This document shows positions 33,926 through 43,085 of a stretch of DNA of 51,054 nucleotides, in pieces. The notes under the pieces are model-generated. The model did not search any database. It had not been told where the DNA came from and worked only from the letters and a program-made list of their open reading frames with translations. Numbering within the stretch: the first letter of the stretch is position 1; each line of letters starts with the position of its first letter. Source of the DNA: Teichococcus vastitatis. GTDB taxonomy: Bacteria > Pseudomonadota > Alphaproteobacteria > Acetobacterales > Acetobacteraceae. A program made the translations under genes and the position numbers. The stretch covers positions 1 through 51,054 of the forward strand of contig NZ_QXGS01000020.1 in the NCBI RefSeq assembly GCF_003604215.1. Reading direction: 5' to 3'.

Positions 33926-34630
33926 CTAGGCCCAGCCATCCTCGAGCAGCGAACGGGTTTCGGCCACCGCGACCTGCCAGATGCGCAGCATCTCCTGATC
34001 CGGCCGCTGGTACAGCCCGCCGAAATTGCCGTCGCCCAGTTGTTCGCGCACCGCCACCGGGGACAGGGTGCGCAGCCGGTCCAGGTCGGTCATCGGCTTG
34101 GGCTGTTCCGGCGGCGGCGGCGCATCGGGGATGCGGGTCCAGGGAAAATTCTCCATCCAGCTGGCATGGCTGGCCACCGGGTCGGTGGTCTGCACCGCCT
34201 CCTGGGTGCGCGGCGCACGCCACCAATCGTGCCAGCGCGTGCGGGCATCCGGGTGCCGCCCCGTGAACTCCAGCGCCGCCGCCGCGCCGGGCGTGTTGCC
34301 GCCATGCCCGTTGCACAGCAGGATGCGGCGGAAGCCTTGATCGTAGAGCCCTTCCAGCACGTCGCGCAGGATGGCCAGATAGGTTTCAGCGCGCAGGCTG
34401 ACGGTACCGGGATAAGCCGCGAAGGCCGGCGTAATTCCGTAGGCTAGCACGGGAAAGACGGGCACGCCGAGCGGCGCGGCCGCTTCCGCCGCCACCCGCT
34501 CCGACAGGATGCTGTCCACCGCGAGACTGAGCCCGGCATGCTGCTCGGTGCTGCCCAGCGGCAGCACGCAGCGGTCATCCCGCGCTAGCCAGTTCTCCAC
34601 CGCTCTCCAATCCATCCCGGCGATCCGCAT
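33926..34630 (-). CDS. Creatininase-family amidohydrolase
   Basis: This 234-residue protein has the creatininase fold marks: LPLGSTEQHAGLSLAVDS with metal ligands Glu29, His31 and Asp39, and LLCNGHGGNTPG with His109. The family includes creatinine amidohydrolase, the FAPy deformylase ArfB and the mycofactocin peptidase MftE. The loop before the usual FPGT motif reads TPAFAAYPGTVS, where many members have a histidine, so the substrate pocket is changed. No mycofactocin genes are near. It is divergent from a peptide-type ABC importer, and could hydrolyse an imported amide or peptide. Its true substrate cannot be told. Confidence 0.82.
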   Translation of the reverse strand: MRIAGMDWRAVENWLARDDRCVLPLGSTEQHAGLSLAVDSILSERVAAEAAAPLGVPVFPVLAYGITPAFAAYPGTVSLRAETYLAILRDVLEGLYDQGFRRILLCNGHGGNTPGAAAALEFTGRHPDARTRWHDWWRAPRTQEAVQTTDPVASHASWMENFPWTRIPDAPPPPEQPKPMTDLDRLRTLSPVAVREQLGDGNFGGLYQRPDQEMLRIWQVAVAETRSLLEDGWA

Positions 34631-34742
34631 CCACCCGCACTCCGTTGACGGCCGCGCGAATCCGGCTCACGCTGCCTCGCAACAGAGTGTGGCCGGTTGC
34701 CGGACCGGCGCCAGGGCCTTTCCCAGGATTCGAGGTGTCGTC

Positions 34743-36338
34743 ATGAACCGTCGCCAACTCCTGTCGGCCACCGCTGCGGCCGCGTTGTTGCCGCACCTGC
34801 CGCTGCGCGCCCAGGGCAGCGCCGCCGGCGCGGCGCGCACCCTCACCGTCGGCGTGCGCACCGGGCCGGAAAGCATCGATCCGCACTGGTCCACGCTGGG
34901 CGGGCACATCGAGGCGCTGCGCCACATCTTCGACAGCCTGGTCGGCCAGGACGAGAATCTGGGCCTGCAGCCGGCGCTGGCGGTGTCCTGGACGGCGGTG
35001 GACGACACCACCTGGGAGTTCAAGCTGCGCGAGGGCGTCAAGTTCCACGACGGCTCGCCCTTCACCGCCGAGGACGTGAAGTTCTCGCTGGAGCGCATTC
35101 CGCAGGTCACCGGCCCGATGACCATGACGCTCTACACCAAGCGCGCGCGCGGCGCCGAGGTGGTGGACCCGCTGACGGTCCGCGTCATGACCAACGGCCC
35201 GGCGCCGACCCTGCCGAACGACTTCACCCGGCTGATGATCGTGTCCCACAAGATCGGCATGGAGCCGCGCAACGAGCAGTTCAATTCCGGCCAGGCGGCG
35301 ATCGGCACCGGCCCGTTCCGCTACGTGAAGTGGGAGCCGCGCGGCGACCTGGTGCTGGAGCGCAATGCGGAATGGTGGGGCGGGCAGCAGCCCTGGGCGC
35401 GCGTGATCCGGCGCGAGATCCCGAACGACGCCGCCCGCATCGCCGCGCTGAAGAGCGGCCAGGTGGACATGATCAACTACGTGCCCGCCACCGACGTCGC
35501 CGCGCTGCAGCGCGACACCACCATGGAGGTGGTGGTGGGCGACAGCGTCTACGTGTTCAACGTGTACTTCAACCTGGCGCAGAAGCTGCCCAAGCCGGTG
35601 CGGGTGGACGGCCGCGAGATCGAGGTCAACCCGTTCCTCGACCCGCGCGTGCGGCAGGCGATGGATCTGGCGATCGACCGGCGCGCCCTGTCGCGGGTGG
35701 TGTTCGAGGGGCTCGCCAAGCCGATGAGCCAGCTGATGCCGGATAATTTCTTCGGCTCCAGCAAGAACCTGCCGGAGCGCCGCCCGGACCTGAACAAGGC
35801 CAAGGCATTGCTGGCCGAGGCCGGCTACCCGCGCGGCTTCGAGGTGGATTTCTTCGCCACCGCCAACCGCCTGCCCGGTGATTCCGCGCTGTGCGAGGCG
35901 CTGGCGCAGCAATGGTCGCGGCTCGGGCTGAAGGTGAACCCCAACGCCGTCACCGGCACGGTGTTCTTTCCGGCCAGCCAGCGTGGCGAATATTCGCTGC
36001 AGATGTCGGGCTGGGGCACGCTGACCGGGGAGGCGTCCTATACCTACGGCGCGCTGCTGCACAAGGCGGACACGGCGCTGGGCCTCGGCGGCTTCAACCG
36101 CTCCCAGTACAGCAACCCGGAGGTGGACAAGCTGCTGGAGGAGGGCGGCGCCACGCTGGACGACGCCAAGCGCCGCGCTCTGTTCGAGCGCGCCACCGAG
36201 ATCAGCATGAACGACCGGCCGATGCTGCCGATCGTGATGCCGCAGACGGTGTGGGCGATGGGCAGGAACAAGCTCTCCTTCACCCCGCGCGTCGATCAGG
36301 AATCGCTGGCCCACCGCATCACCCCGAAGAACGCTTAA
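34743..36338 (+). CDS. ABC importer solute-binding protein (SBP_bac_5, peptide/nickel type)
   Basis: This 531-residue periplasmic protein has a short twin-arginine-like leader (MNRRQLLSATAAAALLPHLP) ending near LRAQ. It carries the family 5 signature in TTWEFKLREGVKFHDGSPFT followed by AEDVKFSLER, and later AIGTGPFRYVKWEPR and RQAMDLAIDRRAL. This family binds di- and oligopeptides, nickel complexes, glutathione or opines. It is the first of five genes of a complete importer, followed 18 bases later by the permease. The ligand is not predictable by eye; the divergent creatininase-family gene suggests an amide-containing compound. Confidence 0.93.
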   Translation: MNRRQLLSATAAAALLPHLPLRAQGSAAGAARTLTVGVRTGPESIDPHWSTLGGHIEALRHIFDSLVGQDENLGLQPALAVSWTAVDDTTWEFKLREGVKFHDGSPFTAEDVKFSLERIPQVTGPMTMTLYTKRARGAEVVDPLTVRVMTNGPAPTLPNDFTRLMIVSHKIGMEPRNEQFNSGQAAIGTGPFRYVKWEPRGDLVLERNAEWWGGQQPWARVIRREIPNDAARIAALKSGQVDMINYVPATDVAALQRDTTMEVVVGDSVYVFNVYFNLAQKLPKPVRVDGREIEVNPFLDPRVRQAMDLAIDRRALSRVVFEGLAKPMSQLMPDNFFGSSKNLPERRPDLNKAKALLAEAGYPRGFEVDFFATANRLPGDSALCEALAQQWSRLGLKVNPNAVTGTVFFPASQRGEYSLQMSGWGTLTGEASYTYGALLHKADTALGLGGFNRSQYSNPEVDKLLEEGGATLDDAKRRALFERATEISMNDRPMLPIVMPQTVWAMGRNKLSFTPRVDQESLAHRITPKNA

Positions 36339-36356
36339 GGGGCCGGCGCAGGCTTC

Positions 36357-37322
36357 ATGCTGGGCTTTTTCCTGGGGCGGCTGGCGCAGGCGGCGCTGGT
36401 GATGCTGGTCATGTCGGTGCTGGTGTTTCTCGGCGTCTACGCCATCGGCAATCCGATCGACGTGCTGATCGACCCCGCCGCGTCGCCGGGCCAGCGCCTG
36501 GCGCTGATCCAGCAATACGGGCTGGACCTGCCGCTGTGGCAGCAATACCTGCGTTTCCTCGGCAGCGTGCTGCAGGGGGATTTCGGCAACAGCTTCGTGT
36601 TCCGCATCCCGGTTCTGTCGCTGATCCTGTCGCGCCTGCCGGCGACGCTGGAACTCGCCACCACCGCCATGCTGATCGCCACCCTCCTCGGCGTGCCGCT
36701 CGGCATCTGGGCCGGCTACCGGCCGCAGGCGCGCTCCAGCAAGGCGATCATGGCAGTCTCCGTGATCGGCTTCTCGGTGCCGACCTTCTGGGTCGGGCTG
36801 CTGCTGATCCTGTTCTTCGCCGTGGAGTTCCGCTGGCTGCCCTCGGGCGGGCGCGGCCCGACCGGCGCGCTCGGCCTCAGCATCTGGAGCGCCGAGGGCT
36901 GGACCTTTCTGCTGTTGCCGGCGCTGAACCTGTCGCTGTTCAAGTTCGGCCTGCTGATCCGGCTGGTGCGCGCCGGCACCGAGGAGGTGATGGGCTCCGA
37001 GCATGTCCGCTTCGCCCGCGCCCAGGGCCTGCCGGAGCGGCAGGTGGTCGGGCTGCACGTGCTGAAGAACATCGGCATCCCGATCATCACCGTGTTCGGC
37101 CTGGAATTCGGCTCGACCCTCGCCTTCGCCGTGGTCACCGAGACGGTGTTCAACTGGCCGGGCATGGGCAAGCTGATCATCGAGAGCATCACCGCGCTCG
37201 ACCGCCCGGTGATGGTCGCCTATCTGATCCTGGTGGTGCTGCTGTTCGTGCTGATCAATCTCCTGGTCGAGCTGACCTACGGCTTCCTGGACCCCCGCGT
37301 GCGGGTGAAGGGCGCGCCGTGA
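36357..37322 (+). CDS. ABC importer permease 1 (DppB/OppB type)
   Basis: This 321-residue membrane protein is the first permease of the importer. It has an N-terminal membrane helix (AALVMLVMSVLVFLGVYAI), a periplasmic region with GLDLPLWQQYLRFLGSVLQG, GDFGNSF, and five more helices. The cytoplasmic EAA-type loop that contacts the ATPases is HVRFARAQGLPERQVVGLHV. The C-terminus VELTYGFLDPRVR is characteristic of DppB-like proteins. It ends in a four-base overlap with the second permease. Confidence 0.93.
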   Translation: MLGFFLGRLAQAALVMLVMSVLVFLGVYAIGNPIDVLIDPAASPGQRLALIQQYGLDLPLWQQYLRFLGSVLQGDFGNSFVFRIPVLSLILSRLPATLELATTAMLIATLLGVPLGIWAGYRPQARSSKAIMAVSVIGFSVPTFWVGLLLILFFAVEFRWLPSGGRGPTGALGLSIWSAEGWTFLLLPALNLSLFKFGLLIRLVRAGTEEVMGSEHVRFARAQGLPERQVVGLHVLKNIGIPIITVFGLEFGSTLAFAVVTETVFNWPGMGKLIIESITALDRPVMVAYLILVVLLFVLINLLVELTYGFLDPRVRVKGAP

Positions 37323-38194
37323 ACGCCACCGCCCTGCGCGAGGGCTGGGCCGAGTACCGGCGCAGCCCCGTGGCCGTGCTCGCCCTGCTGGTGGTGGTCG
37401 CCGTGGTGGCGCTGGCGCTGCTCGCCCCCTGGATCGCGCCGCAGGACCCGTATAACCAGGCCGGGCTCGACCTGTTCGATGCGCGGCTGCCGCCGGGCGA
37501 GACCGGCTCGGGCGGCTATGTCCACTGGCTCGGCACCGACAATGCGGGGCGCGACCTGTTGTCCGCCATCCTGTACGGGCTGCGGCTGAGCCTCACCATC
37601 TCGGTCACGGCGGGGCTGGTGGCGCTGGTGGTGGGCGCCGCCATCGGGCTGGCCGCGGCCTATTACGGTGGCTGGTTCGGCGCGCTGGCGATGCGCGTGG
37701 TGGATCTGCAATTGTCGCTGCCGGCGATCCTGCTGGCGCTGGTGATGGTGGCCATGCTGGGGCAGGGCGTGCCGCAGCTGATGCTGGCGCTGATCGCCGC
37801 GCAATACGCCTATTTCGCCCGCACCGCCTTCGGTGCCGCCAGCGCCGAGCGGCGCAAGGACTACATCGAGGCGGCGCTGTCCACGCCGCTCTCCGGCGGC
37901 CGCGTGCTGCTGCGCCACCTGCTGCCCAACACCCTGCCGCCGCTGATTGTGGTGGTGACGGTGCAGATCGCCACCGCCATCTCGCTGGAGGCGACGCTGA
38001 GCTTCCTGGGCCTCGGCCTGCCGATCACTCGCCCCTCGCTCGGCTTGCTGATCGCCAACGGCTTCCAGTTCATGCTGTCGGGCCGCTACTGGATCTCGGT
38101 GTATCCCGGCATCGCGCTAATGCTGACGGTGCTGGCCATCAATCTGGTGGGCGACCAGCTCCGCCAGGTGCTGAACCCGAGGCGCCGGCGGTGA
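37319..38194 (+). CDS. ABC importer permease 2 (DppC/OppC type)
   Basis: This 291-residue permease begins with GTG at 37319, overlapping the previous stop. It has the DppC N-terminal helix (VAVLALLVVVAVVALALLAP), the family motif HWLGTDNAGRDLLSAILYG, and the EAA-type loop KDYIEAALSTPLSGGRVLLR. EATLSFLGLGLP near the end is another family mark. It forms a heterodimer channel with permease 1 and overlaps the first ATPase gene by four bases. Confidence 0.93.
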   Translation: MNATALREGWAEYRRSPVAVLALLVVVAVVALALLAPWIAPQDPYNQAGLDLFDARLPPGETGSGGYVHWLGTDNAGRDLLSAILYGLRLSLTISVTAGLVALVVGAAIGLAAAYYGGWFGALAMRVVDLQLSLPAILLALVMVAMLGQGVPQLMLALIAAQYAYFARTAFGAASAERRKDYIEAALSTPLSGGRVLLRHLLPNTLPPLIVVVTVQIATAISLEATLSFLGLGLPITRPSLGLLIANGFQFMLSGRYWISVYPGIALMLTVLAINLVGDQLRQVLNPRRRR

Positions 38195-39183
38195 GCGGCG
38201 CATCCCCGGTTCGGTCCCTGCCGGCGCTGGAGGTGCGCGGCCTGCGCACGCAGTTTGCCTCGCGGGGCGGGATCGTGCATGCGGTGGACGGCGTATCCTT
38301 CGCCATCGGCCGCGGCGAGATCCTCGGGCTGGTGGGCGAGAGCGGCTCCGGCAAATCGGTGACCGGCTTCTCCATCCTCGGGCTGGTGGAGCCGCCGGGG
38401 CGGGTGGTGGAAGGCGAGATCCTGCTGGACGGCCGGCCGATCGGCCATCTGGCCGCCGGCGCCATGCGGCGCCTCCGCGGCGCCCAGGTGGCCATGGTGT
38501 TCCAGGACCCGCTGATGACGCTGAACCCGGTGCTGCGCATCGGCACCCAGATGGCCGCCGCCGTGCGCGCGCATGACCGCGTGTCACGCGCCGCCGCCTG
38601 GGACCGGGCCGGGCAGGCGCTCGCCACCGTCGGCATCCCAAGCCCGCGGGAGCGGCTGGACGCCTACCCGCACCAGCTCTCGGGCGGCATGCGGCAGCGC
38701 GTCGCCATCGCCACCGCCCTGCTGCACAGCCCCAAGGCGATCATCGCCGACGAGCCGACCACGGCGCTCGACGTGTCGATCCAGGGCCAGATCCTGGCCG
38801 AGGTGCGGCGGCTGGCGGACAGCACCGGCACCGCCTTCCTGTGGATCACCCATGACCTCGCGGTGGTGTCGTCGCTGGCCGACGCCATCTGCGTCATGTA
38901 TGCCGGCAGGGTGGTGGAGCGCGGCCCGGCCGACGCGGTGATCGCCGCGCCGCGCCACCCCTACACCGTGGCCCTGGTCGGCTCCGTGCCCTCCGGCCAC
39001 GCGCCGGGCGAGCGCCTGCCGCAGCTGGCCGGCGGCCTGCCGCCCCCCGGGGGCGATCCGGGCTGCCTGTTCCGCACCCGCTGCCCGCGCGCCACGACGG
39101 TGTGCGCCACGCCGCCGCCACAGGGCGATTTCGGTGCCGGGCACACCGCGCTGTGCCACCATCCGGTGGAGCATGCCGCGTGA
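38191..39183 (+). CDS. ABC importer ATPase 1 (DppD/OppD type)
   Basis: This 330-residue ATPase has Walker A GESGSGKS, the Q-loop in AMVFQDPLMTLNPV, the signature LSGGMRQR, Walker B IIADEPTTALD and the switch histidine in WITHDLAVV. The C-terminal extension HPYTVALVGSVPS and the cysteine-rich tail (CLFRTRCPRATTVC) are the OppD/DppD oligopeptide-transporter domain, which in relatives holds an iron-sulfur cluster or stabilises the protein. It starts at GTG 38191, overlapping the permease, and overlaps the next ATPase by four bases. Confidence 0.94.
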   Translation: MSGASPVRSLPALEVRGLRTQFASRGGIVHAVDGVSFAIGRGEILGLVGESGSGKSVTGFSILGLVEPPGRVVEGEILLDGRPIGHLAAGAMRRLRGAQVAMVFQDPLMTLNPVLRIGTQMAAAVRAHDRVSRAAAWDRAGQALATVGIPSPRERLDAYPHQLSGGMRQRVAIATALLHSPKAIIADEPTTALDVSIQGQILAEVRRLADSTGTAFLWITHDLAVVSSLADAICVMYAGRVVERGPADAVIAAPRHPYTVALVGSVPSGHAPGERLPQLAGGLPPPGGDPGCLFRTRCPRATTVCATPPPQGDFGAGHTALCHHPVEHAA

Positions 39184-40178
39184 GCGCGCTGTTGCGCCTG
39201 GAGCGGGTCAGCAAGCGCTTCGGCCAGCCCCTCGGCCTCGGCGATCGGCTGGCCGCGCTGCTCGGCCAGCCCCGGCCGCCGCGCAGCGTGCGCGCCGTCA
39301 CCCAGGTGTCGCTGGACGTGACGGCCGGCGAGGTGGTCGGGCTGGTGGGCGAGAGCGGCTGCGGCAAATCCACCCTCGGCCGCATGGTGGCCGGCATCTA
39401 CGCGCCCAGCGAGGGCGCGGTGCTGTTCGAGGGGCGGCCGATCCGCGAGCACGGCCACAAGCGCACCCCGCGGGTGCAGATGATCCACCAGGACCCCTTC
39501 GCCAGCCTGGACCCGCGCATGCGCGTCGGCGACACCGTGTCGGAAGGGCCGCTGGCGCACCGTATGGTGCGCCGCGCCGGAGCCGATGCCCTGGCGGCGC
39601 GGGCGCTGGAACGCGTCGGTCTCGATCCCGCGCTGCGCAACCGCTACCCGCACCAGTTCTCCGGCGGGCAGCGGCAGCGCGTCGCCATCGCCCGCGCCCT
39701 GGCGCTGCGGCCGGAATTGCTGGTGCTGGACGAGCCGGTGGCCTCGCTCGACGTGTCGATCCAGGCGCAGGTGCTGAACCTGTTCATGGACCTCCGGGCG
39801 GAGCTGGGGCTCACCAGCCTGTTCATCTCGCACGACCTCGGCGTGGTGCGGCACGTCTCGGACCGGGTGGCGATCATGTATCTTGGGCGCATCGTCGAGC
39901 TGGCGCCGACCCGCACGCTGTACACCCGCCCGGCGCATCCCTACACCCGCGCCCTGCTCGACAGCGTGCCCCGGCTGGGGCAGGGGCGGGGCGTGTTCCG
40001 GCCCATTGCGGGGGAGCTGCCGTCACCGCTGGCGCCGCCGCCAGGCTGCCATTTCCATCCGCGCTGCCCGCAGGCCGGGCCGCGCTGCCGGGCCGAGGCG
40101 CCGGCCCTGCTGCCGGTGGCCGAGGACCAGCAGGCGGCCTGCCACCTGCACCATGGCGGGGTTGGCGGCACGGGCTGA
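39180..40178 (+). CDS. ABC importer ATPase 2 (DppF/OppF type)
   Basis: This 332-residue ATPase has Walker A GESGCGKST, the signature FSGGQRQR, Walker B LLVLDEPVASLD and the switch histidine in FISHDLGVV. The C-terminal HPYTRALLDSVPRL and CHFHPRCPQAGPRC are the oligopeptide-transporter tail. An insertion after the first strand (about residues 19-36, PLGLGDRLAALLGQPRPP) is longer than in ATPase 1, as usual for DppF-type subunits. It starts with a GTG overlapping ATPase 1. It is the last gene of the importer operon; 194 gene-free bases follow. Confidence 0.94.
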   Translation: MSALLRLERVSKRFGQPLGLGDRLAALLGQPRPPRSVRAVTQVSLDVTAGEVVGLVGESGCGKSTLGRMVAGIYAPSEGAVLFEGRPIREHGHKRTPRVQMIHQDPFASLDPRMRVGDTVSEGPLAHRMVRRAGADALAARALERVGLDPALRNRYPHQFSGGQRQRVAIARALALRPELLVLDEPVASLDVSIQAQVLNLFMDLRAELGLTSLFISHDLGVVRHVSDRVAIMYLGRIVELAPTRTLYTRPAHPYTRALLDSVPRLGQGRGVFRPIAGELPSPLAPPPGCHFHPRCPQAGPRCRAEAPALLPVAEDQQAACHLHHGGVGGTG

Positions 40179-40372
40179 GGCGTGGCGGAAACGCGGCCCG
40201 GCCCCTGGGTGGATGCCGCCGCCGATGCTAGAGGCGGGGCATGGCGCTGCGTTTTTCCCTGATCGGTCTTCTGGTTCCTGGCCCGGCATTGCCGGCCGCG
40301 CCGCGTCGCGGTTGCCGCCGGGCGGGCTGAGGCAGGGACCCCCTGGCTCCGTTTCCCGTCGCCGGGGGCGAG

Positions 40373-40977
40373 ATGGGCGCGGCGATCCGCGCGCAGGACT
40401 GGTCGGCCAGCCCGCACGGGCAGCCCGGGGAATGGCCCGCGGCATTGCGCGCCGCGCTGAACCTGATGCTGAACTCGCCTGAGAGCCTGTACCTGCTTTG
40501 GGGGCCGGACCTCACCTTCTTCTTCAACGATGCGTATCGCCCCGTGCTCGGGCCGCGCCTGCCGAGGGCGCTCGGGCAGCCGGTCAGGACGCTGTGGGCC
40601 GATGCCTGGACTTCGGTGCGGCCCTTCGTGGACAAGGCGCTGGCCGGCGGCACCAGCCGCTTCGAGGACATGCCGGTCACCATGGCGCGCCATGGCGTGC
40701 CGGAGGAAACCTGGTGGTCCTTCTCCTTCTCGCCGCTGCACGACGATGCCGGGGCGGTGGGCGGCGTGCTGTGGAGGAGCTGGGCTACGCGGCGATCGAG
40801 GCGGCGGATGCCGCCCGTATCGCACGCCCGGAGCTGAAGGTGCTGTTCATCACCGGCTATGCCGAGAGCGCCGTGCTCGGGGAGGGGCGGCTGGAGGCCG
40901 GCATGCAGGTGATGACCGAGCTATCCTCCATGGACGCGCTGACCACGTGCATCCGGCAGCTGATCCCGCCGCGCTGA
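40373..40977 (+). pseudogene. Remnant of a PAS hybrid histidine kinase with internal deletions
   Basis: Two pieces of one kind of protein lie next to each other in different frames. From 40373 to about 40765 the frame gives a PAS-type N-terminus (LYLLWGPDLTFFFNDAYRPV, FEDMPVTMARHGVPEETWWS, FSFSPLHDDAGAVGG). From 40771 to 40977 another frame gives the ends of a receiver domain (VEELGYAAIEAAD, then ARIARPELKVLFITGYAE and SMDALTTCIRQLI). The whole kinase core is missing. The receiver has also lost the stretch that carries the phosphorylated aspartate, and the normally conserved TKP is TEL. This is a decayed hybrid sensor kinase; residual products would be inactive. Confidence 0.8.
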
Positions 40978-41197
40978 GATCCCGGGGCCATTGCGCGCCG
41001 CCGCCATCGGCGCCAGGATCAACCGGAACGCACCACCCCGCCGCAGGCCGTGGCAGAACGGCCCGGCGCGGGGATGGCCGCCGCCGAGGGAGAAGGGTCC
41101 ATGCGCCGCAGGACCACGTCGCCGCCGAGCCGCATCACCGCTGCCCCGCCGGCCGCGGCTGCCGCCGGTGCCCCGCGCGGCAACACCGGAACCGCCC

Positions 41198-42187
41198 ATG
41201 CCGCCCAGCCTGCCATCCGCTAGCCGCCGCGCCCTGCTGGCGCTGTTGCCGGCGCCGTTCCTGATCCGCCGCGCCGCCGCGGCGCTGCCGGTGCTGCGCA
41301 TCGGCACGCTGCGCTTCGGCACCGTGTCATGGGAGCTGGACACCATCGCCCGGCACGATCTGGCGGCGCGCGAGGGCGTGCGCATCGAGGCGGTGGAGTT
41401 CGCCTCGCCCGAGGCGACGCGCGTGGCGCTGCTGGCCGGCACGGTGCACATGATGGTGGGGGACTGGCTGTTCGTGTCGCGCCAGCGCGCCGAAGGCCTG
41501 CCGCTGGCCTTTCTGCCCTTCTCCACCTCCATCGCGGCGCTGATGCTGGCCGCCGGCTCGGGCGTGTCAGGGCTGCCGGGGCTGCGCGGCAAGCGCCTCG
41601 GCGTGTCCGGCGGGCCGCTCGACAAGGCGTGGCTGCTGTTGCTGGCGCATGCGCGGCGGCAGGGTATCGACCTCGCCGCCGAGGCGCAGCCGGTGTTCGG
41701 CGCGCCGCCGCTGCTGGCCGAGACGCTGCGTCGCGGCGGGCTGGACGCGGCGCTGCTGTACTGGAACTTCGCCGCCCGCGTCGAGGCGGACGGCCTGCGG
41801 GAGCTGCTGGCCATGGAGGCGGTGGAAACCGCCCTGGGCGCCAGCGCGCCGGTGTCCATGATCGGGCCGGTGTTCGACGCGCGCTGGGCCGCCGCTCATC
41901 CCGATGTCCTGGCCGGCTATCGCCGCGCCAGCGCCGCCGCCAAGGCGATCCTGGCCAGCAGCGACGCCGAGTGGGACGCGCTGCGCCCGCTGATGCGCGC
42001 CGATTCGGATGCCATGTTCCGCCGCCTGCGCGATCGCTTCCGCGCCGGCATCCCGCGTCGCCCGGTGGCGGCGGAAGAGGCCGATGCCGCGCGGCTCTAC
42101 GCGGTGCTGGCGGAGGAAGGCGGCACGCGGCTGGTGGGAACCGCGCCGGCGCTGGTTCCCGGCACCTTCTGGCGGGACACGGCATGA
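41198..42187 (+). CDS. ABC importer solute-binding protein (NMT1/THI5-like)
   Basis: This 329-residue protein looks like the nitrate/sulfonate/thiamine-precursor type of periplasmic binding protein. A leader with a twin-arginine-like start (ASRRALLALLPAPFLIRRAA) precedes LPVLRIGTLRFGTVSWELD. The ligand lobe has TVHMMVGDWLFVSRQRAEG, LRGKRLGVSGGPLDKAWLLL and DAALLYWNFAARVEADGL, a familiar NMT1-type order. The start at 41198 is the ATG that opens the leader; the frame is open further upstream. A TauC-like permease and a TauB-like ATPase follow, so this is a complete three-gene importer. The ligand is unknown. Confidence 0.87.
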   Translation: MPPSLPSASRRALLALLPAPFLIRRAAAALPVLRIGTLRFGTVSWELDTIARHDLAAREGVRIEAVEFASPEATRVALLAGTVHMMVGDWLFVSRQRAEGLPLAFLPFSTSIAALMLAAGSGVSGLPGLRGKRLGVSGGPLDKAWLLLLAHARRQGIDLAAEAQPVFGAPPLLAETLRRGGLDAALLYWNFAARVEADGLRELLAMEAVETALGASAPVSMIGPVFDARWAAAHPDVLAGYRRASAAAKAILASSDAEWDALRPLMRADSDAMFRRLRDRFRAGIPRRPVAAEEADAARLYAVLAEEGGTRLVGTAPALVPGTFWRDTA

Positions 42188-42341
42188 CGGACGGCATGGC
42201 GGGGGAAGCCACCGCGTTCGCGGCTCCCCGGCTGGGCGCCGGGCCCGGCTTGCCGCGTGCGGCCACCGTGCGGCGGCGCGGGGAAGCACGGCCCGGGCGC
42301 GGGAAAGAACCCGGAGCAAGGCCGCTGTTCCCGGCCCGGCC

Positions 42342-43085
42342 ATGATCCTCTGGCGCGCCGCCTCCGCCGCCCTGCTGCTGGCGCTGTGGTGGGTTCTGGC
42401 GGCTACCCTGCAGGACCGCGCCCTGCCGGACCCGCCCGCCGTGCTGGCGGCGCTGCGGGCCGAGCTGGCGGCGGGGACCCTGCTGCCGGCGCTGGCCGCC
42501 ACACTGGCCCGCGTCGCTGGCGCCTTTCTGCTGGCGATGACGCTGGGCAGCGCACTGGGCTACGCCATGGGGCGCTGGCGCGCCGCCGATGCCGCCGCCG
42601 ATCCCTGGGTGACGCTGGTGCTCAACATCCCCGCGCTGGTGGTGATCCTGCTGGCCTATATCTGGTTCGGCCAGACCGAGGCGGCGGCGATCGGCGCCGT
42701 GGCGCTGGCCAAGCTGCCCAACGTAGTGGTGGTGGTGCGCGAAGGCGCCCGCGCCCTCGACCCCTCGCTGGACGAGGTGGCACGGCTGTACCGCTTCGGC
42801 CCGCTGATGCGGCTGCGCGAGGTGGTGCTGCCGCAGCTGGCGCCGTTTCTGGCGGCGGCGGCGCGCTCCGGCCTCGCCATCGTCTGGAAGATCGTGCTGG
42901 TGGTGGAGCTGCTGGGGCGGCCATCCGGTGTCGGCTTCGAGCTGCACCTGCGGTTCCAGCTCTTCGACGTCGCCGGCCTGCTGGCGTATTCGCTGTCCTT
43001 CGCGGCAGTGATGCTGGGGGTGGAGGCGCTGGCGCTGCGGCCGGCCGAGCGGCGGGCCCGGGCCTGGCGCGATGCCGCTGCTTGA
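42342..43085 (+). CDS. ABC importer permease (SsuC/TauC type)
   Basis: This 247-residue membrane protein belongs to the binding-protein-dependent permeases of the sulfonate/nitrate/taurine group. It starts with a membrane helix (AASAALLLALWWVLAATL), then LPDPPAVLAALRAEL, the usual motif after helix 1, TLARVAGAFLLAMTLGSALG, and the EAA-type loop LDEVARLYRFGPLMRLREVV. It follows the binding-protein gene by 154 bases of GC-rich sequence in which I recognise nothing. Its end overlaps the ATPase gene by 14 bases, so the two are co-translated. Confidence 0.9.
   Translation: MILWRAASAALLLALWWVLAATLQDRALPDPPAVLAALRAELAAGTLLPALAATLARVAGAFLLAMTLGSALGYAMGRWRAADAAADPWVTLVLNIPALVVILLAYIWFGQTEAAAIGAVALAKLPNVVVVVREGARALDPSLDEVARLYRFGPLMRLREVVLPQLAPFLAAAARSGLAIVWKIVLVVELLGRPSGVGFELHLRFQLFDVAGLLAYSLSFAAVMLGVEALALRPAERRARAWRDAAA

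Noticed and set aside
40978-41197. TPP or cobalamin riboswitch in front of the NMT1/THI5-like importer
   Set aside because: None of the conserved cores of these riboswitches could be found in this GC-rich leader; an RNA-family search would settle it.
42188-42341. A small gene between the binding protein and the permease
   Set aside because: The open frames there have neither a good start site nor protein-like composition, and the permease starts with its own ATG at 42342.
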